NCBI GenBank assembly: GCA_934133165.1
Contig: CAKPAW010000005.1
Span: 66,415 to 130,414, forward strand
Direction: 5' to 3'
DNA: 64,000 nucleotides
From: an uncultured Clostridia bacterium
GTDB lineage: Bacteria; Bacillota; Clostridia; TANB77; CAG-508
Part shown: piece after piece, positions 33,303-42,685 of the stretch
How the letters are laid out: every line of letters begins with the position of its first letter
How positions within the stretch are numbered: position 1 is the first letter of the stretch
Position numbers and translations under genes: made by a program
The notes under the pieces: generated by a model
The model's database searches: none
Seen by the model: only the letters and a program-made list of their open reading frames with translations
Told to the model about the DNA's origin: nothing

Positions 33303-33842
33303 ATGGAAAAAGGAAATAATGAAAAAAGCACAAGTGGTTGCTTAATAGTATTTTTTATGGTATTTCTATTAATATTTTTACCAATATTAATAGGATTATT
33401 ATCAAAAGATATTAAAGTATCAAATCAAGAAAAACATGAGGCAAAACTAATTGAAGAAGGAAAAACAAAGACCCATAATGAAGTAATAAATGAAATAGCA
33501 GAAATATTAAAAAACAAAGACAAAGAAAAAATCAAAGATTACTTAGCAATTGATTATACTTATTATGACAATAATAATATAGAGCATAAATATATTAGTA
33601 GTTTCTTTAATGACTTGACCATATATACTACAGACTACGAAATTGAAGAAAGAGGAAATGACCTAAAGGACGAAGAAACTTATAGAATATATTGGAATGT
33701 TGTAGAAGATAATAAGAAAAAAGGGATAGATAAAACTAGTCAATATTACTGCTTACAGAAAATAACAATAATGTTAAAAAAAGTAGTAAAAGAAAATGAA
33801 ATAACTTATGAAATAGAAAAAATAATTTTAACAGATAATTAA
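33303..33842 (+). CDS. Membrane-anchored protein, 179 aa
   Basis: N-terminal transmembrane helix (CLIVFFMVFLLIFLPILIGL) followed by an extracytoplasmic alpha+beta domain (VINEIAEILKNKDKEKIKDY...). Has its own possible promoter and a terminator, so it is an independent accessory unit between the early region and terminase. Family not recognised; a surface role such as superinfection exclusion is possible. Confidence 0.65.
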   Translation: MEKGNNEKSTSGCLIVFFMVFLLIFLPILIGLLSKDIKVSNQEKHEAKLIEEGKTKTHNEVINEIAEILKNKDKEKIKDYLAIDYTYYDNNNIEHKYISSFFNDLTIYTTDYEIEERGNDLKDEETYRIYWNVVEDNKKKGIDKTSQYYCLQKITIMLKKVVKENEITYEIEKIILTDN

Positions 33843-33843
33843 G

Positions 33844-33872
33844 AAGCACTTACAAAATGTAAGTGCTTTATT
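33844..33872 (+). terminator. Terminator, GCACTTAC family copy 1
   Basis: AAGCACTTAC-AAAAT-GTAAGTGCTT (33844-33868) plus T-run. Confidence 0.85.
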
Positions 33873-33894
33873 ATGTTATAAAGGAAGTGATACA

Positions 33895-34287
33895 ATGGCA
33901 AATGAAAAAAACTTAAAACCTGTACGAACCAAGAAAGAAGCAAGAGAAAGAGGAAGAAATGGTGGAAAAGCAAGTGCAAAGAAAAGACAACAAAATAAAA
34001 CATTTAAAGAGATAATAAGCAAGTTTTTAGATGGACAAGTAAACAACGAAGAATTAAAACAACAAATGACCAAATTTGGTTTTGCAGACAATGAAGTAAG
34101 TAATAAAAGTTGTGCTGTATTTGCACTTTGGAAAGAGGCAATAAAGGGGAATACTAAAGCATTTGAATTATTAAGAGATACAATAGGAGAAAAACCACAA
34201 GACAAAGTTAATATATCTGGAGAAGTTAATAATCCATTTTCAGGAATGACAACAGAAGAATTGAGAAAGATATTAAATGAACAATAA
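33895..34287 (+). CDS. terS: Probable terminase small subunit
   Basis: 130 aa. Basic N-terminus (PVRTKKEARERGRNGGKAS) and a C-terminal GEKPQDKVNISGEVNNPF common in phage small terminase proteins that precede TerL. Overlaps TerL by 11 bp. DNA recognition subunit of the packaging motor. Confidence 0.75.
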   Translation: MANEKNLKPVRTKKEARERGRNGGKASAKKRQQNKTFKEIISKFLDGQVNNEELKQQMTKFGFADNEVSNKSCAVFALWKEAIKGNTKAFELLRDTIGEKPQDKVNISGEVNNPFSGMTTEELRKILNEQ

Positions 34288-35677
34288 TATAAAAGAAGAA
34301 TTAAAAAAACAAGCACGTTTGGAATTAGCCAGACGTGATTTTTTTGAATATAGTAAATTAACTGCACCAGATTTCTATAATGAAGAACGAAACTTTTTGA
34401 AAGATTTGTGTTATCAACTACAGAATTTTTATGAGAGTGACGAAAAAGTGTGCGTAATAAATATGCCACCAAGACATGGAAAGTCTAGAACAGCAGGAAA
34501 ATTAGTAGAATGGATATTAGGAACAAATCCAAATGAAAAAATAATGACAGGATCATACAATGAAGATTTATCGAGTTCATTTGCAAAATCAGTAAGAGAC
34601 ACAATAGCTTCTGAAAAAGCAGAAGGCGTAATTGTATATAATGATATATTTCCTAATACTAAGATAAAAGATGGCGAAGCTACACAAAAAAAGTGGGCAT
34701 TAGCTGGTAGTAAAGTATCAAATTATCTAGCAACATCACCAACAGGTACTGCAACAGGTTTTGGATGTACAATAATGATAATCGATGACCTTATAAAAAA
34801 TGCAAAAGAAGCCTATAATGAAAATACATTAAAAAATCATATAGACTGGTTTAATAATACAATGTTATCAAGAACTGAAAATGGATTTAAACTAATAATC
34901 ATTATGACAAGATGGTCTAGCAATGATTTGGCTGGCTATATATTAGATAATTATCCTAATGTAAGACATATAAACTATAAAGCAGTACAAGATGATGGTT
35001 CAATGTTGTGTGAAGATATATTAAGTAAAGAAGACTATGAGTTCAAAACAAAAAACATGAACAAAGATATTGTATATGCTAATTATCAACAGGAACCAAT
35101 AGATGTAAAGAATAGATTATATACGTCATTTAAAACCTATGAAAAATTACCACCAGCTCACTATATTATGAATTACACAGATACAGCAGATGAAGGTGAT
35201 GATTATTTGTGCTCAATAGATTATCAAATGTATAATAACGAATACTATATTTTAGACGTTATTTTTACACAAGAGCCAATGGAAGTAACAGAACCTGCAG
35301 TGGCAGAAATGTTAACAAAAGATAAGGTAGGAAATGCAAATATTGAAAGTAACAATGGTGGTAGAGGATTTGCGAGAAATGTAATAACAAATTTAAGGAA
35401 ATTAGGTAATAGACATACAAATGTTAGATGGTTTCATCAAGGAGATAATAAAGTTGCAAGAATATTAAGCAATTCAACAGGAGTAATGAACAACGTGTAT
35501 TTTCCTATTAATTGGGAAGATAGATGGACAGAGTTTGCAAAACACCTAAAGCATTATGTAAGAACTGGAAAAAATGAACATGATGATGCAGAAGATTGTT
35601 TAACAGGTGTATATGAAAATCCAAAACCTAAAATCTCAAATATGTCAATGACTAATAAGTCATTTATAAATATGTAA
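34277..35677 (+). CDS. terL: Terminase large subunit
   Basis: 466 aa. ATPase domain with Walker A MPPRHGKSRTAGK and Walker B IMIIDDL; C-terminal RNase-H-like nuclease with acidic residues in SIDYQMYNNEY, IESNNGGRGFARNV and HDDAEDCL. Packages phage DNA into proheads. Intact. Confidence 0.96.
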   Translation: MNNNIKEELKKQARLELARRDFFEYSKLTAPDFYNEERNFLKDLCYQLQNFYESDEKVCVINMPPRHGKSRTAGKLVEWILGTNPNEKIMTGSYNEDLSSSFAKSVRDTIASEKAEGVIVYNDIFPNTKIKDGEATQKKWALAGSKVSNYLATSPTGTATGFGCTIMIIDDLIKNAKEAYNENTLKNHIDWFNNTMLSRTENGFKLIIIMTRWSSNDLAGYILDNYPNVRHINYKAVQDDGSMLCEDILSKEDYEFKTKNMNKDIVYANYQQEPIDVKNRLYTSFKTYEKLPPAHYIMNYTDTADEGDDYLCSIDYQMYNNEYYILDVIFTQEPMEVTEPAVAEMLTKDKVGNANIESNNGGRGFARNVITNLRKLGNRHTNVRWFHQGDNKVARILSNSTGVMNNVYFPINWEDRWTEFAKHLKHYVRTGKNEHDDAEDCLTGVYENPKPKISNMSMTNKSFINM

Positions 35678-35704
35678 CACTTACCTTAGGTAGGTGTTTT
35701 TTTG
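35676..35704 (+). terminator. Hairpin/terminator, CACTTAC family copy 2
   Basis: AACACTTACC (35676-35685) / GGTAGGTGTT (35689-35698) plus T-run, overlapping the TerL stop codon. Confidence 0.75.
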
Positions 35705-35718
35705 ATTGGAGGAAAACA

Positions 35719-37344
35719 ATGTTAAGATATAGCAAAGAAAGATTAGCGGAAGAAAAAAGTATAACAGATATATATTTTAAAGCACAACTAGAATTAGATG
35801 TTAGAAAAGAATTATATGAGAATTTCAGAAGAAAATTAACAGATGAAGAACTAGCAAGTTTAGATGATGAAGATATAAAAGTACCACTTGAGAGATATAT
35901 AAGTGTTATGTCTGCTGGTTATTTTGGAGGAAAAGCACCAACATATAAAGTAAAAGCATTTAATAAAGATAAAGACAAAATAATCAAAGAACTATTTAAT
36001 CATGAAACTAATGATGAAAAAGAAATAATAGAAATAAAAGAATTAATTAAACATATAAATGACTATAATAATGATGCTTCACATTTTTTACATATGGTAT
36101 TAGATTACTTAATAAAAAGAGCTTGCTATGAAATATACTATAAAGACGAAAAAACAGGAGAAATAACAATAGCAAGAAGTGATGCATTAGAAACTATCGC
36201 TATATGGGATTATTCAGCTAAAAAGAATTTAATAGGTATATACAGAATAATTCGTACATATATGGCAAATGGTGAATATCAACAAATGATAGAATTAACA
36301 ACAGAAGATGGAAAAAGATATTATCATGATACACCTGAAAAAAGGAAAATGTTTGGAACCCCAGAATATGAACAAAAATTTAAAAATGAACCATTATTTA
36401 AAGAAAACATAAAAGAAAAACAACCTAAAAAATGGGACGATGATATACCAGCAACAGCAATAGAAAATTGCGATGGAATAGCAATTTTTGAACCTGTAAT
36501 CAGTTTAATAAGAGCATATGAGAGATGTATTCAAAATTCAAGAAATGTATTTAAATATAATGATGAAGCAATATTGAAAGTTATAGGATATACACCAGAA
36601 AATCCGATGATTATACAAAATGAAAAAGGCGAAGATATTATAAACCCTGCAAGACAAAAAGAAGATGAGTATGTATTAACAAGTAGAGTAAGATATCTTG
36701 ATGGAAATAAAGATGTAAATAGTGATATAGCTTGGGTTGAAAAGAATGTAAACGATACGGCATTACAAAATCACAAAAAGACATTGATTGATATTATTTG
36801 TTTGTGTTCATTTTGCCCTAATATGACAGATTTAGGTTTTACACAAGCAGATAATAATGCAGCACTTGAAAAGAAATTCTTTAGTTTACAACAATATATA
36901 GCAACATTTGAAGGAGATTTCGAAGAAGGTTTAAAAAGAAGATGGAGAATAATATTAGAAAAATTCAATAAAGAAAAAGGTAAAACATATGATTTTAGAG
37001 ATATTGAAATAAAACTAAATAGAAATTTACCTTCTGATGTAGCAACAATGATTACTAATGCATTAAAAATAAGAGGATTAGTAAGTGATGATACGGTCAT
37101 AAACTTATTAGGACTTGATTTAGATAGTACAAGTGAGTTAGCAAAAATGGACTTACAAAATGAAGAAAATATCCAAAAGAATTTACAACAAATGCAAATG
37201 ATGGGGCAAGTAGGAGTAGAGCAAGATAACAAAGAAGACAAACAGGACGATAAAGTAACAGATACACAGAAAGCACAAAAAATAACAGCAGACAACAAGA
37301 AAGAGCAAACAAAAGTAGTTAATAAGCAAATCAATAAAGAATAG
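35719..37344 (+). CDS. Portal protein (SPP1 gp6-like)
   Basis: 541 aa. YISVMSAGYFGGKAPTYKV at about 60, DALETIAIWDYSAKKNLIG, and the tunnel-loop region near the C-terminus with SDDTVINLLGLDLDS are typical of the SPP1-type portal family. Forms the DNA gate at the capsid vertex. C-terminal tail is Gln/Lys/Asp-rich. Confidence 0.92.
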   Translation: MLRYSKERLAEEKSITDIYFKAQLELDVRKELYENFRRKLTDEELASLDDEDIKVPLERYISVMSAGYFGGKAPTYKVKAFNKDKDKIIKELFNHETNDEKEIIEIKELIKHINDYNNDASHFLHMVLDYLIKRACYEIYYKDEKTGEITIARSDALETIAIWDYSAKKNLIGIYRIIRTYMANGEYQQMIELTTEDGKRYYHDTPEKRKMFGTPEYEQKFKNEPLFKENIKEKQPKKWDDDIPATAIENCDGIAIFEPVISLIRAYERCIQNSRNVFKYNDEAILKVIGYTPENPMIIQNEKGEDIINPARQKEDEYVLTSRVRYLDGNKDVNSDIAWVEKNVNDTALQNHKKTLIDIICLCSFCPNMTDLGFTQADNNAALEKKFFSLQQYIATFEGDFEEGLKRRWRIILEKFNKEKGKTYDFRDIEIKLNRNLPSDVATMITNALKIRGLVSDDTVINLLGLDLDSTSELAKMDLQNEENIQKNLQQMQMMGQVGVEQDNKEDKQDDKVTDTQKAQKITADNKKEQTKVVNKQINKE

Positions 37345-37355
37345 AGGTGTTTTTA

Positions 37356-37592
37356 TTGGACGAAACTATAAATTTTAATGAAAGTGTTGAAGCATTTCAG
37401 CGTGTAGCTGATGAAATTATTCATGTTTATAACGAAATCAAAAAAACAGTTTTAAAAATATGGGAAAACTTAAAAACAATAATATTAAAAAATAAAAAGA
37501 TTTACAAATATATCAAGAGATATAATAAATGTAAAAATTTCAATAAAAGGAAACATTATCTGAAAAAAATTTTAAAAATATTAAAGGAATAA
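37356..37592 (+). CDS. Basic phage protein of head region, 78 aa
   Basis: Start TTG 37356 suits AGAGGTG; an in-frame GTG at 37347 lies within the ribosome site. DETINFNESVEAFQRVADEI then a Lys-rich C-terminus (KRKHYLKKILKILKE). Recurrent between portal and MuF genes; function unknown. Confidence 0.6.
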   Translation: MDETINFNESVEAFQRVADEIIHVYNEIKKTVLKIWENLKTIILKNKKIYKYIKRYNKCKNFNKRKHYLKKILKILKE

Positions 37593-37596
37593 AGAT

Positions 37597-39042
37597 ATGG
37601 ATATATGGAATTATCACGATACAAAAATGCAAGAATTAAAACAACTATATAATAAAATATCAAAACAAACACAGAACAGACTTCAGGAAATCTCTGATAC
37701 ATTTAATTTTACATCAGAAAATATCTATAATATAGCTGATAATAAAATTAAGAAAAGAATAAATACATATATAGAACAATGGAAAGAACAAGGATTATTA
37801 AAGAATAATAACTATTTTACTGCATTAGCAAACAATATTTATAAAAGAACAAGAGTAAAAAATAGTGAAATATTAGAATTACTAATTTATAGTGCATATA
37901 TAGAAGAACAAAGCAAATTAGAAGAACAAGAAAAACAAATAATGTATGAAGATGCCAATTATTACTATGAACAAGGACAACAAGAAGTAAATAAAAAGAA
38001 AAAGCCATCAATATTAGCGATGGCTTTATTTCTTGCATTATTAGACCAACCTAATTATAGTGGATTTAATTGGAAACAATACATTGAAGCTACAATACAA
38101 TATAATGCACAACAAATATATAAGCAAGCAATTTTAAATATACAACAACAAAAAGATCTAGAAATCGATTCTAGTGAGTTCCAAACGATAATAAATAGAC
38201 AAAACAATCAAAAACTTAATATAAATAATGACAAAATATCAGGTGCAGTTGATTTACAAATGATAGGACTAAATAATCTAGCAAAAGTAGAAGGAATAAA
38301 AGAAGTAATGGAAGATAATTCCAAAGTTAGATTTATTGCAGTAGAAGATGATAAAACAACATTAATGTGTGATAGTTTAAATAATCAAGAGTTTTATATT
38401 AACAAAGAAAATGTATTTGATAGATATTATGGAGAAAATCAGAAAGAACTGAAATTACAAAAGATTAGGTGCAAAGGATTAGTATTAGGATTAAATTTAC
38501 CACCTATTCAACATCACATTCATTTTTGCCGTTCAACTATTGTATATAATAGTAATTATAAGAGCAAAGATTTTAAAAATGGAAATGTTTTGGGAGAAGA
38601 ACAATACAAATCATTAAAACAGTATCTAAAAAGTATGTCTTATAAAATTAACTCAAAATTATATAATAATGAAAAATTATCAGAAGAAGATAAGGAATAT
38701 ATACAAAATTTAGATAATGCATTAAAAGGAATGCCAATATATAAAGGTTGGGTTAAAAGATGTGTTTATGTAAGAGATAGCGAAGATGTCTCAAATATAT
38801 TGTCTATATTCAATAATGAACAAAAAATAGGACACTGGAATAGTTACATATCTTCAGCGTTAGGTGTATATGATATAAATTTTAAAATGATAATGAAAAT
38901 AAAGTCTAAGACTGGAAGAAACCTATCTACATTGAATGATGAAGGTGGAGGAGAAATATTATTTATGAGAAATACAGATTTTCAACTAATTGACATAAAA
39001 AATAAAAATGGTATAATATATGTTAAATTGGAGGAATTATAG
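37597..39042 (+). CDS. MuF-type minor head protein fused to ADP-ribosyltransferase domain
   Basis: 481 aa. Residues 1-310: SPP1 gp7/Mu gpF-like head morphogenesis protein, with DDKTTLMCDSLNNQEF and LNLPPIQHHIHFCRSTIV (the PPxHxxCR motif). Residues about 325-481: ART-like domain, with Arg in CVYVRDSED, ISSAL in the STS position, and EGGGEILFMRNTDF in the catalytic Glu position. The first Glu of a classical ExE is not clear. MuF toxins of this layout are thought to be ejected with phage DNA. Confidence 0.82.
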   Translation: MDIWNYHDTKMQELKQLYNKISKQTQNRLQEISDTFNFTSENIYNIADNKIKKRINTYIEQWKEQGLLKNNNYFTALANNIYKRTRVKNSEILELLIYSAYIEEQSKLEEQEKQIMYEDANYYYEQGQQEVNKKKKPSILAMALFLALLDQPNYSGFNWKQYIEATIQYNAQQIYKQAILNIQQQKDLEIDSSEFQTIINRQNNQKLNINNDKISGAVDLQMIGLNNLAKVEGIKEVMEDNSKVRFIAVEDDKTTLMCDSLNNQEFYINKENVFDRYYGENQKELKLQKIRCKGLVLGLNLPPIQHHIHFCRSTIVYNSNYKSKDFKNGNVLGEEQYKSLKQYLKSMSYKINSKLYNNEKLSEEDKEYIQNLDNALKGMPIYKGWVKRCVYVRDSEDVSNILSIFNNEQKIGHWNSYISSALGVYDINFKMIMKIKSKTGRNLSTLNDEGGGEILFMRNTDFQLIDIKNKNGIIYVKLEEL

Positions 39043-39043
39043 T

Positions 39044-39199
39044 ATGGAAAAGCAAGATAGAAAAATAGAATTAACTAAACAAGAAAAAGTAAGTAGTTTA
39101 GAAGCAAAATTTTGGAACGATAAACAAGAAATAGATAAAAATACACCACTTATGAAGAAAATTGAAAAAATATGTAAAGATATAGATTTTAATAATTAA
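39044..39199 (+). CDS. 51-aa charged phage protein
   Basis: MEKQDRKIELTKQEKVSSLE..., one base after the MuF-ART stop and followed by a terminator. Unknown; an immunity or accessory role for the toxin domain cannot be excluded. Confidence 0.55.
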   Translation: MEKQDRKIELTKQEKVSSLEAKFWNDKQEIDKNTPLMKKIEKICKDIDFNN

Positions 39200-39203
39200 A
39201 GAT

Positions 39204-39231
39204 AGCACTTACTAACAAGTAGGTGCTTTTA
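39204..39231 (+). terminator. Terminator, GCACTTAC family copy 3
   Basis: AGCACTTACT (39204-39213) / AGTAGGTGCT (39218-39227) plus T-run. Confidence 0.8.
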
Positions 39232-39252
39232 TTATGGAAAGAAGGTGGAAAT

Positions 39253-39468
39253 ATGAAAGAAACATTAACACCAGTTGGAAAAGAAAATGTAAAGAAATCA
39301 ATTATAGCAATAGGACAAGAATTAATAGAAAGAGCAGATGATATAACAAATGATTTAAAATTTGTTGCAAATATAGAAATTAATGCAAAATTGACAGTAG
39401 ATGAAGTAACTAACTTCGATATAAAGAAAAATTATATAGCAAGATTTGAAGAGAAGGAGGAAAAATAA
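39253..39468 (+). CDS. 71-aa phage protein
   Basis: KETLTPVGKENVKKSIIAIG...VANIEINAKLTVDEV. Small protein often found before the scaffold gene; function unknown. GAAGG ribosome site; an in-frame upstream start exists but overlaps the terminator. Confidence 0.6.
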   Translation: MKETLTPVGKENVKKSIIAIGQELIERADDITNDLKFVANIEINAKLTVDEVTNFDIKKNYIARFEEKEEK

Positions 39469-39469
39469 T

Positions 39470-39577
39470 ATGTATATAAATCCATTTTGGTGTGGAGTAA
39501 TAGCTACAGTATTAACAGAATTAGCAGGAATGATAATATTTGTAATATATTGCGATATAAAAGTAAAAAATAAATAA
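39470..39577 (+). CDS. 35-aa single-pass membrane peptide
   Basis: MYINPFWCGVIATVLTELAG then MIIFVIYCDIKVKNK. AAGGAGG ribosome site. Same C-terminal pattern as other tiny phage membrane peptides. Unknown. Confidence 0.55.
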   Translation: MYINPFWCGVIATVLTELAGMIIFVIYCDIKVKNK

Positions 39578-39601
39578 GTTATTAACATTTTATAATTATA
39601 A

Positions 39602-39634
39602 ATTTTTAGACGTAGACGTACGTCTATTTTTTAT
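39602..39634 (+). terminator. Terminator before the scaffold gene
   Basis: TAGACGTA-GACG-TACGTCTA followed by T6. The next 100 bp to the scaffold start hold no recognised element. Confidence 0.85.
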
Positions 39635-39739
39635 GCCCTAGATATGGCTTTAAACTGTCTATTTTTGTATGGTTAGACTTCCGTAAAAAGTCAAATAGTT
39701 TGGTTATAACAACCGTAAAAGTTAAGGAGGAAATTCGTT

Positions 39740-40303
39740 ATGGAAGGTAATGAAGAAGTAAAAACAAATATGGAATCTACTGCCGAGAGTGTAGAAAAAG
39801 TTGAAACATCAAACGTAGAAGAAAATAAAGAAAAAACTTTTACAAGAGATGAAGTAAATAAAATAATTAATGCTGAAAAGCAAAAGGAAAGACAAGCAAT
39901 TTTAGAAGAAATGGAAGCTAAAAAAGCAGAAGCTGATAAACTTGCAAAAATGGATGAAGACCAAAAGAAGTCTTATGAATTAGAGCAAGAAAGAGCTAGG
40001 GCTAATAAGGCCGAAAATGAACTAAATGCTTATAGACTAAAAGACGAGACAATTCGTCAAGCAAGTCAAAGAGGTATTTCATTAGGATATATAGAAACTA
40101 TTGATTTTTCAAGAGAAACTGCTGAAAGTATCAATTCAAAATTAGACATATTTGAAAGAGTATCAAAAGCAGATAGAGAGAAAGCAATAAATGAATATTC
40201 TAAAGAACCTACTCCAAAAACAGGAGATTCAATTGAAGGTTCTAAACCAGAAAGTCAAATGACTTATGAAGAACTTTGCAAACTATCAAAATATAAAAAT
40301 TAA
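39740..40303 (+). CDS. Capsid scaffolding protein (DUF4355)
   Basis: 187 aa, highly charged and helical: FTRDEVNKIINAEKQKERQA, then an Ala/Glu/Lys coiled coil and a C-terminal MTYEELCKLSKYKN capsid-binding motif. Typical scaffold directly upstream of the major capsid gene. Confidence 0.9.
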   Translation: MEGNEEVKTNMESTAESVEKVETSNVEENKEKTFTRDEVNKIINAEKQKERQAILEEMEAKKAEADKLAKMDEDQKKSYELEQERARANKAENELNAYRLKDETIRQASQRGISLGYIETIDFSRETAESINSKLDIFERVSKADREKAINEYSKEPTPKTGDSIEGSKPESQMTYEELCKLSKYKN

Positions 40304-40322
40304 AAGAAAGAAGGTATAAAAA

Positions 40323-41516
40323 ATGGCAGATTATACAAGTACAGGAACATTTAACAAAAAATATTTTAATGAAAGAGCATTTGGTGCTTATTATGACACA
40401 ATTCCACAAGAAAGATTAAACTTATTAATAAAATCAGGAGTATTACAAGGAAACAATAAAATAAGAGAAATGTTTGCATCACAAACTGGTGCTGAATATG
40501 GAATAATTCCAATGATAGGAAGATTAAAAGGTAAACCAGTAAATTATGATGGAAAAACCCCATATGGTGAAGGAAAAACATTACCAACATATAAACAAGG
40601 AGTTGTTGTAATTGGTAGAAAGGATAAATTCTATGAGGATGATTTTACATATGATGTAACATCTAAAAAAGACTTTATGAGCCAAGTTGCAGACCAACTA
40701 GGAGATTATTGGGATAGTGCATGGGAAGATGTATTATTAATTATAACAAAAGCATTATTCTCTATGAAATCTGATGCAGGCAAAGTTTTTGCATCAAAAC
40801 ATACATATGATATATCAGGAAAAACAGAATCAGCAGTAGCTGAAACTACATTAAACACAGCATTACAAAAAGCATGTGGTGATAGAAGAAGAAACTTTAA
40901 ATTAGCAGTAGCAAATTCTGTAATAGTAACAAATCTAGAAGGCAAAAAGTTAGTAACAAATTTAAGATATAATGATCCAAATGGAATTGAAAGAGAATTA
41001 AACGTTTATACATGGAATGGAAAATTATTAATTGAATATGACGAAATAACAGAAGAAGAAGGAGACCCAGTATATACTAAAACTTCTGATTCAGCTATAG
41101 AAGAAGGAAAGACATATTATACTAAAAGCGGTTCAGGAGCTGGTACAAAATACACTCCAGTAGAAAGCCCAGCAGTAGGAGACATTGGAAACTACTATGA
41201 AGTTACAGGATACGGAGATTCTAAATACGTTACTTATGTTTTCGGTAAAGGAGCATTTGATTACGAAGATTTAGGAGCAAAAGTACCTCATGAAATGGAT
41301 AGAGATGCTGATGCTGATAGAGATTACTTATATGAAAGACAAAGAAAGGTAATGGCTCCTCATGGAATTAGTTACTTAATGAAAAATCAAGCAACAGATT
41401 CTCCAACAGATGAAGAATTAGCAGATGGAGCAAACTGGGATTTAGTAGTAGGTTCTGATGGAAATACATATAACCATAAAGAAATTGCTATAGCAAGGAT
41501 AATCTCAAAAGGATAG
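40323..41516 (+). CDS. Major capsid protein with inserted domain
   Basis: 397 aa HK97-like capsid protein: QTGAEYGIIPMIGRLKG, YEDDFTYDVTSKKDFMSQVA, ADADRDYLYERQRKVMAPHG and C-terminal NHKEIAIARIISKG. About residues 243-295 are an insertion (VYTKTSDSAIEEGKTYYTKS...VGDIGNYYEVT) resembling modules used in several phage structural proteins; it probably forms a surface bump. No propeptide is evident. Confidence 0.92.
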   Translation: MADYTSTGTFNKKYFNERAFGAYYDTIPQERLNLLIKSGVLQGNNKIREMFASQTGAEYGIIPMIGRLKGKPVNYDGKTPYGEGKTLPTYKQGVVVIGRKDKFYEDDFTYDVTSKKDFMSQVADQLGDYWDSAWEDVLLIITKALFSMKSDAGKVFASKHTYDISGKTESAVAETTLNTALQKACGDRRRNFKLAVANSVIVTNLEGKKLVTNLRYNDPNGIERELNVYTWNGKLLIEYDEITEEEGDPVYTKTSDSAIEEGKTYYTKSGSGAGTKYTPVESPAVGDIGNYYEVTGYGDSKYVTYVFGKGAFDYEDLGAKVPHEMDRDADADRDYLYERQRKVMAPHGISYLMKNQATDSPTDEELADGANWDLVVGSDGNTYNHKEIAIARIISKG

Positions 41517-41534
41517 TAGAAAGGAAGGCAATAG

Positions 41535-41822
41535 ATGTTAGAACAAATTAAAAAAAGATTAGGAGCAAATTATATTGAAAATACAGAAGATATAATAAAA
41601 GACATCATAGCAGATATGACTTCTATTGCCTGTGATGCTTCTAATCGTAAAGAAACTGATAAAAAATTATTTCCATATATAAAAAAAGCTGTTATTTCCG
41701 AATACAATGCAAGAGGTGCAGAAGGTCTTTTATCAAGAAATGAAGGAAGTATTTCCTCATCATTCAATGATATAGAAAAGAAACTACGAATAGATGTAGT
41801 TTCAATAAGGATATTCAAGTAA
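41535..41822 (+). CDS. Head-tail connector (gp6-like)
   Basis: 95 aa, helical; LFPYIKKAVISEYNARGAEG is typical of phage DNA-packaging connector proteins. Shares one base with the next gene. Confidence 0.75.
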   Translation: MLEQIKKRLGANYIENTEDIIKDIIADMTSIACDASNRKETDKKLFPYIKKAVISEYNARGAEGLLSRNEGSISSSFNDIEKKLRIDVVSIRIFK

Positions 41823-42151
41823 TGTTATTACGAGATTTAACAAAAGTACATATATCAGAATATGAAGAGATAGAAGACCACGGAGAAACAGAAAAAAAAT
41901 GGAAATATAAAAGCATAGCTTGGCTAAATATGCAACAAGACGTAAACGAACTAGACAAAAAGTCTACAGGAGAAGTAGATTATAGTATTTATAAAGGCAG
42001 AAGTACAAGAGATTATGAGATACAAAAAGGTGACGGAGTATCATTCGAAGACGTCTCAAAATTAGAGGAATTTATTCCTGAATATAGAGTATTAGATAAA
42101 AATAAAATAGGAAATACGTATGTATATAGAATGGAGAAAATGCAAAAATGA
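41822..42151 (+). CDS. Head closure / head-tail joining protein
   Basis: 109 aa, beta-rich (KWKYKSIAWLNMQQDVNELD, DYEIQKGDGVSFED). Position between connector and gp10-like gene supports a stopper role. ATGA overlap with the next gene. Confidence 0.7.
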   Translation: MLLRDLTKVHISEYEEIEDHGETEKKWKYKSIAWLNMQQDVNELDKKSTGEVDYSIYKGRSTRDYEIQKGDGVSFEDVSKLEEFIPEYRVLDKNKIGNTYVYRMEKMQK

Positions 42152-42685
42152 TAAGCTGTGATATAAAAATAAAACATAATTTCAAAGATATTAATGCCAT
42201 AATTCAAAAACTACCACAAACTGCAAAAATAATAACTGAAGATATACTAAAAAATATTCAGGGGTATGCAGTAAAATTAGAAAAAGGCCATAAAGAAGAT
42301 GGTATAATAGTAGAAATGATAGATATGTCTACAAAAGAAGTAAAAGGAAGGGTTTATGCTGCCCCTTCTAAATTTATGACTGAAAATGGGCAATCTTATT
42401 TATGGTTTGAATACTTTGGTACAGGACAATGGGCAGAACAAGAACATATAGGAAAAACAAAACACTTTATTGAATCAGGTTATACAGAATGGTATATACC
42501 TATAAACAAAGTAGGAAGAACATTAAATTATCCTATTGTAACAATAAGTGGAAAACAATTTTATGTAGCAGTTCGGAGCAAAAGCAAATCATTTTTTAGG
42601 AGATGCAGAATTTAAAAGTAGAAATGAAAATACAGAAATAGTTAAAGAAAAACTGAATGAAATGTTAAAGGAGTGTACAAAATGA
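42148..42685 (+). CDS. HK97 gp10-like tail completion protein, interrupted by +1 frameshift at CGG
   Basis: Frame 1 reads gp10-like sequence (WFEYFGTGQWAEQEHIG) up to VAV, then an in-frame CGG at 42574-42576; staying in frame ends at 42615. Dropping the C at 42574 gives V-GAKANHFLGDAEFKSR, the conserved gp10 C-terminus, and ends at 42683-42685 with an ATGA overlap to the next gene start, just like the neighbouring genes. Joined length 178 aa. So the shifted frame is the ancestral one. Confidence 0.87.

Noticed and set aside
39634..39739. Possible phage tRNA before the scaffold gene
   Set aside because: No cloverleaf or TTCGA-type T-loop could be drawn.
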